DNA of 64,000 nucleotides from Methylobacterium nodulans ORS 2060 (GCF_000022085.1 NC_011894.1:1452501-1516500), one strand, 5' to 3'. Numbered from the stretch's first letter, positions 25,406-34,638 are shown. Program-made: numbers and translations. The notes: generated by a model from the sequence alone, not told the origin.

Positions 25406-26491
25406 ATGGCGACGAGCCTGGCTCCGAGCGTCTCCGACATCCCGCATGCCGCCGCCATGCTCCCGGCGGTCAGGATCGACAGCTACAACGTCGAACTGCG
25501 CCAGCCCGACGAGGAAGGCTTCCTCGGCGACCGCGTCACCAAGGGTGCATTCCGCGACCTCATCGAGGAGTGGCGCGAGCGCCTGCGCAAGCTCGGGGAT
25601 GATCCCCTCGGCGAGACGCCGAGCCACGACCTCGCCAAGAAGCAGCTCGATCGCCTTCTGCGCGAGGGCCCGCCCGAGGCGGCGGGCGTGGTGCAGGGTG
25701 CCGTCGAGGATTTCTCCCAGGAACTCGCCACGATCGTCCGCCGCTTCCTGCGCCAGAAGGGCTGGCGCGACACGCAGCGCATCGTGGTCGGCGGGGGCCT
25801 GAGCGATTCCTATGTCGGGCGCCTCGCCATCGGGCGGGCGAGCGTCCTGCTCAGGGCGGCCGGGACCGACCTCTCCCTCGTGCCGATCCGCCACCACCAC
25901 GACGAGGGCGGCCTGATCGGCGCCGTCCACCTCGCTCCCGCATGGATCTTCTCCGGCTACGACAGCCTTCTCGCCATCGACATCGGCGGCACCAACATCC
26001 GGGCCGGCATCGTGGCGACGAACCTGCGCAGGGCTCCCGACCTGTCCCGCGCCGCCGTCTGGCGGGCCGAGTTCTGGCGCCACCGCGACGAGGAGCCGCC
26101 CCCGACCCGCGACGCGGCCGTCGCCCGGATCATCGCCATGCTGGAGAGCCTCGTCGCCCGGGCGGAGAAGGCCGAGCTCGCGCTCGCCCCCTTCATCGGG
26201 GTCGGCTGTCCAGGCGTGATCGAGCCGGACGGCCGCATCAGCCGGGGCGGTCAGAACCTGCCCGGCAACTGGGAGAGCAGCCGCTTCAACCTGCCGCGTG
26301 CCCTGCGGGAGGCCCTGCCGACGATCGGCGGACACCCGACCATGGTGGTGATGCACAACGACGCGGTGGTGCAGGGCCTGAGCGAGGTGCCCTTCCTGCG
26401 CGATCTCGCCCGCTGGGGCGTGCTCACCATCGGAACCGGCCTCGGCAATGCCCGCTTCAGCAGCCGGGAGGATGCGATCGCCCAGAGTTGA
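25406..26491 (+). CDS. ROK-family protein with apparently permuted domain order
   Basis: 361 residues. Residues about 85-180 look like the C-terminal part of ROK sugar kinases: helices, then IVVGGGLSDSYVGR and EGGLIGAVHLAP. Residues 190-350 look like the N-terminal part: the ATP-site motif DIGGTNIRAG, GVGCPGVIEPDGR, catalytic-type NDAVVQG and GTGLGNARF. The order is therefore reversed from usual. The ROK zinc motif (GHxxxxxxGxxCxCG) is absent. ATG at 25406 is preferred over GTG at 25385. Kinase or repressor activity cannot be decided; there is no helix-turn-helix. Confidence 0.75.
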   Translation: MATSLAPSVSDIPHAAAMLPAVRIDSYNVELRQPDEEGFLGDRVTKGAFRDLIEEWRERLRKLGDDPLGETPSHDLAKKQLDRLLREGPPEAAGVVQGAVEDFSQELATIVRRFLRQKGWRDTQRIVVGGGLSDSYVGRLAIGRASVLLRAAGTDLSLVPIRHHHDEGGLIGAVHLAPAWIFSGYDSLLAIDIGGTNIRAGIVATNLRRAPDLSRAAVWRAEFWRHRDEEPPPTRDAAVARIIAMLESLVARAEKAELALAPFIGVGCPGVIEPDGRISRGGQNLPGNWESSRFNLPRALREALPTIGGHPTMVVMHNDAVVQGLSEVPFLRDLARWGVLTIGTGLGNARFSSREDAIAQS

Positions 26492-26747
26492 TCGCCCATT
26501 GGTCCGAATAACAGTCTGGAATTGCTCTGAGTTTCGCCGCGAGTCTTGATCCCGCGTCGTCATCTCGGCTAGTGCATCCCCGCCGGCCCCCGCGGCACGA
26601 GGCGGCCGGCCAGAACGAGAGCGGAACCAAGACCGGCCGGAGGCGTCCGGCGGGCGGACCTGCGGCCCCGTGCGGGGCGTGACGCGGGGCGCCCTCGATC
26701 GCGCCCGCCGCCGGGATCGTCGAAACAGTGCCGGAGGGGATGAATCC

Positions 26748-27218
26748 GTGTTCACGCAAGGCATGCCGTGGTTTCGCGCCCGGGTCGGGCACCTCGCCCT
26801 CGACCTGCTGTTCTGCCTCGCGATCTCGCTCGTGATGCTGAGCTCCGCGCTGGCGCAGACGCCCGAGATGCCGATGCGGGTCGAACTCAACAAGCTCGAC
26901 ACGGTGGGCGAGGCCTGCCGGGCGACCCTGCTCGTCGACAATGGCAAGGGCGCCCCGATCAAGTCGCTCAAGCTCGACCTCTACGCCTTCGACACGGACG
27001 GCGTGGCGCAGAAGCGGGTGCTGGTGGAGCTGGGGCCGCTCGCCGCCCGCAAGACGGTGCTGCGCCAGTTCGACATCGCCTCGGCGCCCTGCGCCCAGGT
27101 CGGCCGGCTTCTGCTGAACGACGTTATCGCCTGCGAGGGCGCCGAGCTCACCCGCGAATCCTGCCTGGAGCGCATCGCGCCGGCCTCCGCCAAGGGCGCC
27201 GCTCCGTTCATCCGCTGA
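26748..27218 (+). CDS. Exported protein of the TonB-ExbBD cluster
   Basis: About 156 residues. A membrane-targeting segment (ALDLLFCLAISLVMLSSALAQ) is followed by a beta-rich domain with three to four cysteines (GEACRATLLVDNGKG, SAPCAQVGR, IACEGAEL, SCLERI). This type is often found directly before exbB in Rhizobiales. A GTG start with GGAGGGG upstream is favoured; ATG at 26763 is possible. Role unknown, presumably periplasmic. Confidence 0.65.
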   Translation: MFTQGMPWFRARVGHLALDLLFCLAISLVMLSSALAQTPEMPMRVELNKLDTVGEACRATLLVDNGKGAPIKSLKLDLYAFDTDGVAQKRVLVELGPLAARKTVLRQFDIASAPCAQVGRLLLNDVIACEGAELTRESCLERIAPASAKGAAPFIR

Positions 27219-27264
27219 GGCCCGCGCCTCAATCCCCCGAGACAGCCGATCGAGGAGATCCGCG

Positions 27265-27951
27265 ATGGATCCGACAGCCGCCGCGCCGGCCGCCCACGAC
27301 ATGAGTTTCCTCGGCCTGTTCCTGCAGGCCGATCCGATCGTGAAAGGCGTGATGATCCTCCTCATCCTGGCCTCGGTCGCCTGCTGGACGGTCATCATCG
27401 AGAAGACGATCCGGCTCGCCTCCGCGCGCCGTCAGGCGAAGGTTTTTGCCCGGATGGTCGCGACCGGCGGCGGGCTGGAGGAGGGGCGCGGCGGCATCGC
27501 GGCCCGGATCGTCGCCGCCGCCCAGGAGGCGTGGCGCGACCAGGACCCGACCGAGACCCGGGCCGAGCGGCGCGAGCGCATCGAGCGCGCCATGCGGGCG
27601 GCCCTGACGCTCGATCTCAAACGCCTGCAGCTGGGGCTGCCGCTGCTCGCCACCTCCGGCTCGGCCGCGCCCTTCGTCGGGCTGTTCGGCACCGTCTGGG
27701 GCATCATGAATTCCTTCTCGTCGATCGCGAAGAGCCAGGACACCAGCCTCGCGGTGGTGGCGCCCGGCATCGCGGAGGCGCTGTTCGCCACCGCCATCGG
27801 CCTCGTGGTCGCGATTCCCGCCGTCGTCGCCTACAACAAGCTCTCGGGCGACCTCGGCAAGGTGCAGTCCGCCTTCGCGGCGGCGATCGGCACGCTGGGC
27901 AACCGGCTGGCGCGCGACCGCAGCCACCACGCCCGCAGCGCCGCAGAATAG
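27265..27951 (+). CDS. exbB: ExbB, TonB-complex proton channel subunit
   Basis: 228 residues of the MotA/TolQ/ExbB family. Three membrane segments are visible (VKGVMILLILASVACWTVII; LGLPLLATSGSAAPFVGLFGTVWGIM; GIAEALFATAIGLVVAIPAVVAY). The GLFGTVWGIMNSF motif is diagnostic. Together with ExbD it forms the inner-membrane motor that energises TonB. It is the first of exbB-exbD-tonB, with an 18-bp gap to exbD. Confidence 0.95.
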   Translation: MDPTAAAPAAHDMSFLGLFLQADPIVKGVMILLILASVACWTVIIEKTIRLASARRQAKVFARMVATGGGLEEGRGGIAARIVAAAQEAWRDQDPTETRAERRERIERAMRAALTLDLKRLQLGLPLLATSGSAAPFVGLFGTVWGIMNSFSSIAKSQDTSLAVVAPGIAEALFATAIGLVVAIPAVVAYNKLSGDLGKVQSAFAAAIGTLGNRLARDRSHHARSAAE

Positions 27952-27969
27952 ACAGCAGGAGAGCGCCCG

Positions 27970-28440
27970 ATGGGCATGGGTCCGCTCCAGACGAGCACCG
28001 CGGACGAGGACGGGTTCGAGGCCGCCCCGCTCTCCGAGATCAACGTCACGCCGATGGTCGACGTGATGCTGGTGCTGCTCATCATCTTCATGGTGGCGGC
28101 CCCCCTGATGACGGTGGGCGTGCCCGTGCAGCTGCCCAAGACCGCCGCCGCCAAGACCTCCGAGCCCAAGAAGCCGGTCGTGGTCTCGGTGGACAAGGAC
28201 GGCAACGCCTTCCTGGCCAAGGAGCCCCTGCCCGTCGACGGCGCGCTCGCCCGCCTCAAGGCCGCCGCCGCGGAGGATCCGACCCAGACCGTGCTGGTGC
28301 GCGGCGACAAGGACGTGCCCTACGGCAAGGTCATGGAGGTGATGGGCCTCGTGGGCCAGGCCGGGTTCGCCAAGGTCTCGCTCATCGCGAACGCCCCGAA
28401 CGGCGCTCCCGCCACGACGGCGCCGGCCGCGCCCCGGTAG
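27970..28440 (+). CDS. exbD: ExbD, TonB-complex subunit
   Basis: 156 residues. One membrane segment near residue 25 (INVTPMVDVMLVLLIIFMVAAPLM) carries the conserved proton-path Asp (MVDVML). The periplasmic domain follows (VSVDKDGNAFLAKEPL, RGDKDVPYGKVMEVM). It partners ExbB and TonB. A GGAG site precedes the start. Confidence 0.95.
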   Translation: MGMGPLQTSTADEDGFEAAPLSEINVTPMVDVMLVLLIIFMVAAPLMTVGVPVQLPKTAAAKTSEPKKPVVVSVDKDGNAFLAKEPLPVDGALARLKAAAAEDPTQTVLVRGDKDVPYGKVMEVMGLVGQAGFAKVSLIANAPNGAPATTAPAAPR

Positions 28441-28445
28441 AGCCG

Positions 28446-29453
28446 ATGACCCCGCGCGCGACCCTGCAGGGACCCGATCAGCCGGGCCCCGGCCTCGCCC
28501 TGGCCTTCCTGGTGGCCTTCGCCCTGCACGTGGGCGCCATCGGGGCGATCACGCTCTGGCGCAGTGCCCCGCCGACCTCCGGCGAGAACGAGATCACCAT
28601 CGACCTCGCCCCGAGCCTGGAGGCGATCGAGGTTCCGAACGACGCGAACGACACCATCTCGACGCCGCCGCCCGCGGAGCTTCCGGCCGAACAGAAGACG
28701 GCGGAGCCGCCGGCCGAGACCCGGATGGCCGACACGCCGCCCGACCTGCCGGAGGTCAAGCCGCAGGAGAGTCCGGTCGAGACGCCCCAGCCGATGACCG
28801 AGGCCGTGCCGCCGGAGGCCGTGGAGCCGAAGCCGGCGGAGGCGGTGCAGGCCGTCGAGCTGCCGCCCGAGGATCAGGTCATCACCTCGACGAACGAGGC
28901 GGCGCCGCTGGCGCCCCCGCCGCCGGCCGTCGTGGCCCGCCCGGTGGAGGAGCCCAAGCCCGAGCCGAAGCCGGTGCTGAAGCCGGTCGAGAAGCCGAAG
29001 CCCAAGCCCGTCGAGCAGGTGCGCAAGCCCCCGCCGCCGAAGCCGGTCCGCGAGGCGACCCGCGAGGCGGTGAAGCCGCGGGCGGCGGAGCGCTCGACCG
29101 AGCCCGCGCGGCAGCGCCGGGCGGCGGCCACCGCCTCGCGTGCGAATGCGGGCGGCAGCGCGGCGGCGCCCTCCGCCAATCCGAACGCCCTGCGGGCATG
29201 GGGCCAGCAGATCTCCGGCGCGATCCGGGCGCGGGTGCGCAGCCCGGGCGCTGGCGGCGGAACGGTGACGATCCGCTTCACGGTGGCCCGCTCGGGCCGC
29301 GTGATGAGCGCCTCGCTCATCAGCAGCAGCGGCAACAGCAGCCTCGACGCGGCCGCGCTCGCCGCCGCCGCCCCTGGCAGCTCGCTCCCGCCCGCTCCCG
29401 CGGACGTGACCGTGGCGCAGCAGAGCTTTTCGGTCCCGCTCGCCTTCCGGTGA
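28446..29453 (+). CDS. tonB: TonB energy-transducing protein
   Basis: 335 residues. A short cytoplasmic head and one membrane anchor (GLALAFLVAFALHVGAIGAITLW) precede a long Pro/Glu/Lys-rich spacer (residues about 60-220, with EPKPEPKPVLKPVEKPKPKP). The C-terminal TonB domain has the typical GTVTIRFTVARSGRVMSASLISSSGNSSLD. It couples the ExbBD motor to outer-membrane receptors. It starts five bases after the exbD stop. Confidence 0.93.
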   Translation: MTPRATLQGPDQPGPGLALAFLVAFALHVGAIGAITLWRSAPPTSGENEITIDLAPSLEAIEVPNDANDTISTPPPAELPAEQKTAEPPAETRMADTPPDLPEVKPQESPVETPQPMTEAVPPEAVEPKPAEAVQAVELPPEDQVITSTNEAAPLAPPPPAVVARPVEEPKPEPKPVLKPVEKPKPKPVEQVRKPPPPKPVREATREAVKPRAAERSTEPARQRRAAATASRANAGGSAAAPSANPNALRAWGQQISGAIRARVRSPGAGGGTVTIRFTVARSGRVMSASLISSSGNSSLDAAALAAAAPGSSLPPAPADVTVAQQSFSVPLAFR

Positions 29454-29778
29454 GGCGGCCAGGGCCGGCGCATCCCCGCATGACCGTCGTCATCCGGCAT
29501 CCGGTCGATGGCTCCGCCCCATCCGGCTCCCTCTTTCCGGGCCCGTTCGGGCCTGCACGACTGGAGCGCCAGCGGAAGGAGATCCGGGACCCAGCACAGT
29601 GAGTTGCCGCGCAGCGGCTCCGTTTGCCTCCACCGTGGCTGACAAGTAGTCGCTGCGCGACTTTTCGTGCTGGGTCCCGGGTCGCATTCCGCTGCCGCTG
29701 CATGCGCCCGGGACAGGGGGGAGCGGGCGAGAGGAGGCCGGGCGAGACAGTCTCCGAACTGATCGCTCGCAGCCCGGA
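29454..29778. repeat. Intergenic region with MITE-like element
   Basis: No gene is seen. CCGGGACCCAGCAC (29584-29597) and its inverted copy (29667-29680) bound a 97-bp segment that contains a second inverted GCGCAGCG pair. The adjoining 29527-29589 matches 24970-25031 in inverse orientation. This looks like a small mobile or structural repeat between convergent genes. Confidence 0.55.
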
Positions 29779-30003
29779 TCATGTCGTCGGATGGGCGGAC
29801 CGCTCCATTGCGGCCCGGCCCGCCGCGGTGATGCGCAGCTCCTGCCGGTCGGCCCGGTAGTCGATGAGGCCCCGCGCCATCAGGTGCGGGACGAGGAGAC
29901 CGGTCCCGTCGTCGTGGAGCCGGCGCCGCTTCAGCGCCGCCAGCGCGACCCAGCCATCCGCCTGCGCGAGATGGCGGAGGAGACGCCGCTCGGCCGCGAT
30001 CAC
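29779..30003 (-). CDS. Small winged-helix-like protein
   Basis: 74 residues from a GTG start that avoids overlap with the gene upstream. The pattern AERRLLRHLAQADGWVALAALKRRRLHDDGTGLLVPHLMARGLIDY… with a C-terminal ELRITAAGRAAME is that of a small winged helix ending in a beta wing. It follows the two-HTH gene and may be co-transcribed. Function unknown. Confidence 0.5.
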   Translation of the reverse strand: MIAAERRLLRHLAQADGWVALAALKRRRLHDDGTGLLVPHLMARGLIDYRADRQELRITAAGRAAMERSAHPTT

Positions 30004-30028
30004 GGCCGGGCTCCCGTCGCCTGGCCTC

Positions 30029-30709
30029 TCATGGCAGCGGCAGCGGGCGCGCCCAGACCTCGCCGCCCGCTGGCGCCGAAACACTGGCGAGGTCGTGCGC
30101 GGCGAGGAGCGCCAGGGCCGCGCCGACGCGCAAAGCCGTGACGTTCAGGAGCTCCGCCGCCGTCCCGAGCGGAACCCGCACCTCCCCGTCCCGCTCGCCG
30201 GCCCAGGCGCAGAGCAGGAGGTAGAGCTTCAGCGCGTCAAGGTTGCCAGTCTTCCGGCAGGACAAGGCGCGCAGGCCGCGGATCTCCGCGTGCGGATTCG
30301 CCCGGTAGGCGGGGTCGTGCGGGATCCGGGCGCTGCGTGCCCCGGGATCGAAGCGGGTGAGGGCGAAGCGCGTGCGCTGGCCCTCTGGCGCCACCCGCAC
30401 GAGATCATAGGCACAGAGCCGCTTCTTCCCGGCGACGATCAGCGACTGCGACAGGCCCGCCAGCGCGGCGAGCTGGGTGCAGGACAGAACGGCCGATCCG
30501 TCCTCCCCGGCGGTCACCGCCAGGGCGAGGAGCAGCTTGAGCGCGGCCGTCGAGCGGCCGACGCGCGCCGCGTCGCCCCGGAACAGGCGCAAGCCCCCGT
30601 CGAGCACCCACTGGCAGGGCAGCCGCGACCATGCGGGCTCGCGCCCCGGGCTCCTGGGCATCAGGCCGGTCGGTCCGGGGGCCACGAGCAGGCCGGCGGG
30701 GGCGAGCAT
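30029..30709 (-). CDS. Protein with two winged-helix segments
   Basis: About 226 residues; several starts are possible between 30748 and 30661. Two helix-turn-helix-like parts are visible: AVLSCTQLAALAGLSQSLIVAGKKRL and VPLGTAAELLNVTALRVGAALALL, each followed by wing-like strands. That layout is reminiscent of replication initiator or DnaD-like proteins, but no family is assigned. It is divergent from the ModE-like regulator. Confidence 0.55.
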   Translation of the reverse strand: MLAPAGLLVAPGPTGLMPRSPGREPAWSRLPCQWVLDGGLRLFRGDAARVGRSTAALKLLLALAVTAGEDGSAVLSCTQLAALAGLSQSLIVAGKKRLCAYDLVRVAPEGQRTRFALTRFDPGARSARIPHDPAYRANPHAEIRGLRALSCRKTGNLDALKLYLLLCAWAGERDGEVRVPLGTAAELLNVTALRVGAALALLAAHDLASVSAPAGGEVWARPLPLP

Positions 30710-30915
30710 GGCCGGCCTATCCGCGCGGGCGGGGCGGCCTCTGGCCACCGCGCCGCGATGCTGCGAAGGATGAAGGAGCGCCCCGATCCCCGGGAGCGGC
30801 CGCCCGGGAGACGGGAGAGGGAGGTTTCTCGGTTGGCATCAGCATCACGGCACGCGGTACGGCTCGTCATGGCAAGCGAATATCGGCAGTATTCCAGCGT
30901 TGTGCGGCGCTCAAT

Positions 30916-31935
30916 ATGAACGATGCTGCCGATGAGACCGCCATTGAGGTCGCCCTCGCCCTCGGCGGCACGATCCGGCTCGGAGACCGCCTGATGGCGG
31001 TGGCCGATGCGGCGGCGCTGCTCGATGCCATCGCGCGGAGCGGCTCGGTGCAGGGGCTCGCCGCTGCGCTTGGCCTCTCCTACCGGGCCGCCTGGGACCG
31101 GCTGCGGCTGCTCGAGGCCGCCTTCGGCCGCCCGCTGGTGCAGAAGACCCGCGGGCACGGCTCCGCGCTTACCCCGGCCGGCCTCGCCCTGCGGGCGGCG
31201 CTCGGCGCCGCTGCGGCCGGGCTGGAGCCGGCCCTGGCGCGGGAGGCCCGCGCGCTCGAGGCGCGGCTGCGCGACCTCGTCGGGGCGGCGGCCCGCCCTT
31301 TACGGATCGCGGCGAGCCACGACCCGCTGCTGATGGAACTCGTGCAGGAGATGCAGGCCGGCGAGGTGGCGATCATGGGCAGCGAGGAGGCGGTGGCCCA
31401 ACTCGCCGACGGGCGCGTGGATGCGGCGGGCTTCCATTGCGGCCCGCTCGCGCCGGCCGAGGCCGGCCCACCCTTCGCCGATCTCGCGGCGGATCCGGGC
31501 ATCGCCCTGCGGCCGCTCTTCGCCCGCGAGCAGGGGCTGCTCCTGGCGGCCGGCAACCCGCTCGGCATCCGCACCGTCACCGACCTCGCGGCCCGGGGCG
31601 TGCGCATCGTCAACCGGCAGAAGGGCTCGGGCACGCGGCGCTGGTTCGACCGGCTCCTCGCCGAGCACGGCATCCCGGCCACAAGCCTGCGCGGCTACGG
31701 GATAGAGGAGTTCACGCATCAGGCCGTGGCCGCGGTGATCGCCTCGGGCGCGGCCGATGCGGGCCTGGGCGCCCGGGCGGCGGCCGAGCGCTTCGGCCTC
31801 GCTTTCCTGTCGATGGGCTGGGAACTCTACTACCTCGCCGCGAGCGCCTCCCTGCAGGCCGGGCCGCTCGACCGGCTCGCCGCGCAGGCCGCCGCCCGCG
31901 CCGCCGCGACGCCCGGCTATCGGCCGCCGGACTGA
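30916..31935 (+). CDS. ModE-like regulator with periplasmic-binding-protein-type domain
   Basis: 339 residues. An N-terminal LysR/ModE winged helix (LLDAIARSGSVQGLAAALGLSYRAAWDRLRLLE then RPLVQKTRGHGSALTPAG) is joined to a substrate-binding-like domain (RIAASHDPLLMELVQEM; VNRQKGSGTRRWFDRLL; AGLGARAAAERFGLAFLSMG). The pattern matches the molybdate/tungstate-sensing group (PF12727). It probably controls oxyanion uptake or a molybdoenzyme; none of these genes is adjacent. The short inverted repeat GAATA-N7-TATTC just upstream may be its site. Confidence 0.82.
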   Translation: MNDAADETAIEVALALGGTIRLGDRLMAVADAAALLDAIARSGSVQGLAAALGLSYRAAWDRLRLLEAAFGRPLVQKTRGHGSALTPAGLALRAALGAAAAGLEPALAREARALEARLRDLVGAAARPLRIAASHDPLLMELVQEMQAGEVAIMGSEEAVAQLADGRVDAAGFHCGPLAPAEAGPPFADLAADPGIALRPLFAREQGLLLAAGNPLGIRTVTDLAARGVRIVNRQKGSGTRRWFDRLLAEHGIPATSLRGYGIEEFTHQAVAAVIASGAADAGLGARAAAERFGLAFLSMGWELYYLAASASLQAGPLDRLAAQAAARAAATPGYRPPD

Positions 31936-32063
31936 CCGGCCTCGACGCCGAGGCCGCGCTCCCCCGCCTCGATACGGCCGGATCCTCTCGCGGCCCGCCG
32001 CGTCGGCAGTTGCGGCGACCGCGATTTTCGGGAAGCTCGGCTGTGACAACGGCGGGGGCCTTC

Positions 32064-32519
32064 ATGCGCGGCGCGACGATCCTGGTCTTCTCACTGGCGC
32101 TCGGTGCGGCGGCCGAAGCCGCCGAGGATCCTTACGCGCCGGCCGACGCGCTCTCGGTGGCGCCGATCTTCCGCAAATGCACCGGGAGCAAGCTGCCCGA
32201 GTACCAGAAGGGGGCCTGCCTGGATGACGCGGCCAAGGCGCTGCGCGTGCAGATGAAGGCGGAGGTCGACCGCAAGCTCGCGGCGATCGACGCGGTGGCC
32301 CGCCGGCCGCCGAGCCCCGGCAGCCTGGCCGGCCCGGCGGATGCGGAGGCATGGCGCAAGGCCTTCCTGGCCGCGCAGGCGGCCTTCGAGGAATACGACC
32401 GGCTCCACTGCGACAGCCTCTACGATTTCGACCTGCATGGCGGCTCCGCGGCCGGCCAGATCGCCTCCGCCTGCAAGATCCGGCACCTCGTGGCGCGGAT
32501 CAACGAGCTGCGCAGCTGA
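32064..32519 (+). CDS. LprI-like exported protein
   Basis: 151 residues. A signal peptide (MRGATILVFSLALGAAAEA) is followed by a helical domain with four cysteines (FRKCTGSK, GACLDDAAKALR, LHCDSLYDFD, SACKIRHL) in the spacing of the lysozyme-inhibitor LprI-like family (DUF1311). GTG at 32043 is an alternative start. Likely periplasmic. Confidence 0.68.
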   Translation: MRGATILVFSLALGAAAEAAEDPYAPADALSVAPIFRKCTGSKLPEYQKGACLDDAAKALRVQMKAEVDRKLAAIDAVARRPPSPGSLAGPADAEAWRKAFLAAQAAFEEYDRLHCDSLYDFDLHGGSAAGQIASACKIRHLVARINELRS

Positions 32520-32646
32520 CCGCCCCGGAAGGGCCGGGAGCCGCGGTGCGGGACCGCACCGGCTGCCGTTCCGTTCCCGCGTAACCTGTCTCGCGTTGCC
32601 GTCCGGACCGGGCCGATGGGCCGGTCCCCTCGCCGTGAGGCTTGCC

Positions 32647-32763
32647 ATGCGCCTGTTCACCCTGCTCGCGATTGCGTCCTTCCTCGGTCTCGGCGTCGGC
32701 GCGACCTTCGTCGCCGCACCGTCCCCCGCCCAGGCGGGCGTGCAGTGCAAGGGCGGCTGCTGA
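32647..32763 (+). CDS. 38-residue exported peptide
   Basis: MRLFTLLAIASFLGLGVGATFVAAPSPAQA is almost wholly a signal peptide, leaving GVQCKGGC as the mature part with two cysteines. Short relatives with such tails are common in Methylobacterium and are usually left unannotated. A weak ribosome site is present. Translation is not proven. Confidence 0.45.
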   Translation: MRLFTLLAIASFLGLGVGATFVAAPSPAQAGVQCKGGC

Positions 32764-32923
32764 TCATCCGGGCACCGCCCGGTGCGGCAGCGCACCGCAG
32801 TACCATCCTGGTGTGGCAGTCTCACGATTTGGTGGGCGGCGCGAAGCGATCATCGCCCGGCGGTTCCGCCCCGACCCGGTCTCCGGTCGTGCGCGGCCGG
32901 AGGTCCTTCGAGAGGAGCCATCC

Positions 32924-33565
32924 ATGACCGGATCCGCCGAACATGCTTCCCGCGGCCTGCGTCGTGCCGCGTTCCTCGCCGGCCTGGCGCTGCTGGGCTC
33001 AGCCGTCGGGGCGCAGGCGCAGGCCGTGACCGAGGAGGAGATCTTCGAAGCGCTCGCACCGCGGCCCCTGAGCCGCAGCCTCTCCCTGACGGTGCGCAGC
33101 GATGCCGGCAGCGAGGGCCGCGCCTTCCTCGACACGCTGCGCAACCGCACCTCGTTCTCGCAGGCGGAGCGCGAGCAGCTCGCCGCCGCGGCGGCCGAGC
33201 GGCCGAGCATCGATCTCGACGTCCCCTTCGCGTACAATTCCGCGACGATCGGCCGGACGGCGCTGCCGGTGGTCAAGATGCTCGGCGCCACCCTGGCGCG
33301 CCCGCAGCTCGCGAGCAGCATCATCCTGATCGTCGGCCACACCGATGCCAAGGGCTCCGACCGCGTCAACCAGCTCCTGTCGGAGCGCCGGGCGGAGGCG
33401 GTCAAGCAGTACATCGTGCAGAATTACGGGGTGCCGGCGGGCAACCTCGTCGCCGTCGGCTACGGCAAGAGCCGTCTCAAGGACCCGGCCAATCCCCTCG
33501 CGCCGGCCAATCGCCGCGTCACTGCGGTGAACATGTCGGCCGTGAAGTCGGCCGCCCGGGAGTGA
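32924..33565 (+). CDS. OmpA-family outer-membrane/peptidoglycan-binding protein
   Basis: 213 residues. A signal peptide (AAFLAGLALLGSAVGAQAQA) precedes a linker and the C-terminal OmpA-like domain (IDLDVPFAYNSATI; IVGHTDAKGSDRVNQLLSERRAEAVKQYIV; VGYGKSRLKDPANP). The conserved Asp and Arg that bind diaminopimelate are present. There is no N-terminal beta barrel, so it is probably periplasmic or anchored. AGAGGAG precedes the start. Confidence 0.9.
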   Translation: MTGSAEHASRGLRRAAFLAGLALLGSAVGAQAQAVTEEEIFEALAPRPLSRSLSLTVRSDAGSEGRAFLDTLRNRTSFSQAEREQLAAAAAERPSIDLDVPFAYNSATIGRTALPVVKMLGATLARPQLASSIILIVGHTDAKGSDRVNQLLSERRAEAVKQYIVQNYGVPAGNLVAVGYGKSRLKDPANPLAPANRRVTAVNMSAVKSAARE

Positions 33566-33714
33566 TCCGGCAGGCGCCCGATCGCGTCTCGCCGAGCGGA
33601 TGGCGGAGGAGTAACACAATCCGCCGCGCGGGGCCGCCTTAAGGCCGCCACGCGCTCGTGACCACGCACGGGAGCCGCCCGCCCCGGAAGGCGGGCCGCG
33701 CTCGCGCGAGGTGC

Positions 33715-34638
33715 ATGATGGTCGTCCGGTCCCGTCCCGGCCTGGTTGAGGTTTTTTTCACGCTCCAGGGCTCGATCCTGCCGAAGATCGTGCGGCAGGT
33801 GGCCAGCATCACGGCCATCGCCTGCCTGGTAGTCGCGGTCGAGCGCCACTGGCCGCAGCCCTTCCCGGGCACCGAGGGAATCGGGCCCTTCACGCTCGTC
33901 GGGCTCGCGCTCTCGATCTTCCTCAGCTTCCGCAACAACACCTGCTACGACCGCTGGTGGGAGGCGCGAAAGCTCTGGGGGTCGCTCATCGCCGAGACGC
34001 GCGAACTCGCGCGGCTGATCGGCGTGCTCCTGCCCGGCCCCGACGAGGCGGCCACCCGGACCGCGAGCCTGCGGCGGCTCGCGGGCTTCGCGCATGCCCT
34101 CCATGCGCGCCTGCGCGGCCTCGACGAGGCCGCGGCGGCCCGGCCCTGGCTGCCGGACGGGGAGGGGGCGGGCCTGGCCTCGCGCGCGAGCTCCGCGGAC
34201 GCGGTCCTGACCGCGCTCTCCGCCGACCTCGCCGCTGCCATGCGGCGCGGCGCCCTCGGCGATATCCTGTTCGCGCAGGCCCAGGCCCGGATCGCGGCCC
34301 TGTCGCAGATCCACACGTCCTGCGAGCGCATCCAGTCGACCCCGCTGCCCTTCGCCTACTCGCTGCTGCTCTACCGCACGGCCTGGCTCTACTGCCTGCT
34401 GCTGCCCTTCGGGCTCGCCGCCTCCCTGGGCTGGGCGACCCCGGTCGTCGCCGCCCTCGTGGCCTACACCTTCTTCGGGCTCGACGTGCTCGGGGACGAG
34501 CTGGAGGAGCCCTTCGGCACCGAGCCGAACGACCTGCCCCTCGACGCGATGCTGCGCATGATCGAGCGCATCGTCTGCGACGCTCTGGGCGAGCCCATGC
34601 CGCCGCTCCTTGCGCCGGAAGGGTGCGTGCTGCACTGA
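33715..34638 (+). CDS. Bestrophin-like membrane protein (UPF0187/YneE)
   Basis: 307 residues. Family hallmarks are SITAIACLVVAVERHWPQPF, the FRNNTCYDRWWEARKLWG segment (NN-AYDRWWE type), IPLPFAYSLLLYRTAWLYCLLLPFG and FGTEPNDLPLDAML. Bestrophin-like bacterial proteins form pentameric ion channels in the inner membrane. Tandem ATGs at 33715 and 33718; the first is used. Confidence 0.88.
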   Translation: MMVVRSRPGLVEVFFTLQGSILPKIVRQVASITAIACLVVAVERHWPQPFPGTEGIGPFTLVGLALSIFLSFRNNTCYDRWWEARKLWGSLIAETRELARLIGVLLPGPDEAATRTASLRRLAGFAHALHARLRGLDEAAAARPWLPDGEGAGLASRASSADAVLTALSADLAAAMRRGALGDILFAQAQARIAALSQIHTSCERIQSTPLPFAYSLLLYRTAWLYCLLLPFGLAASLGWATPVVAALVAYTFFGLDVLGDELEEPFGTEPNDLPLDAMLRMIERIVCDALGEPMPPLLAPEGCVLH

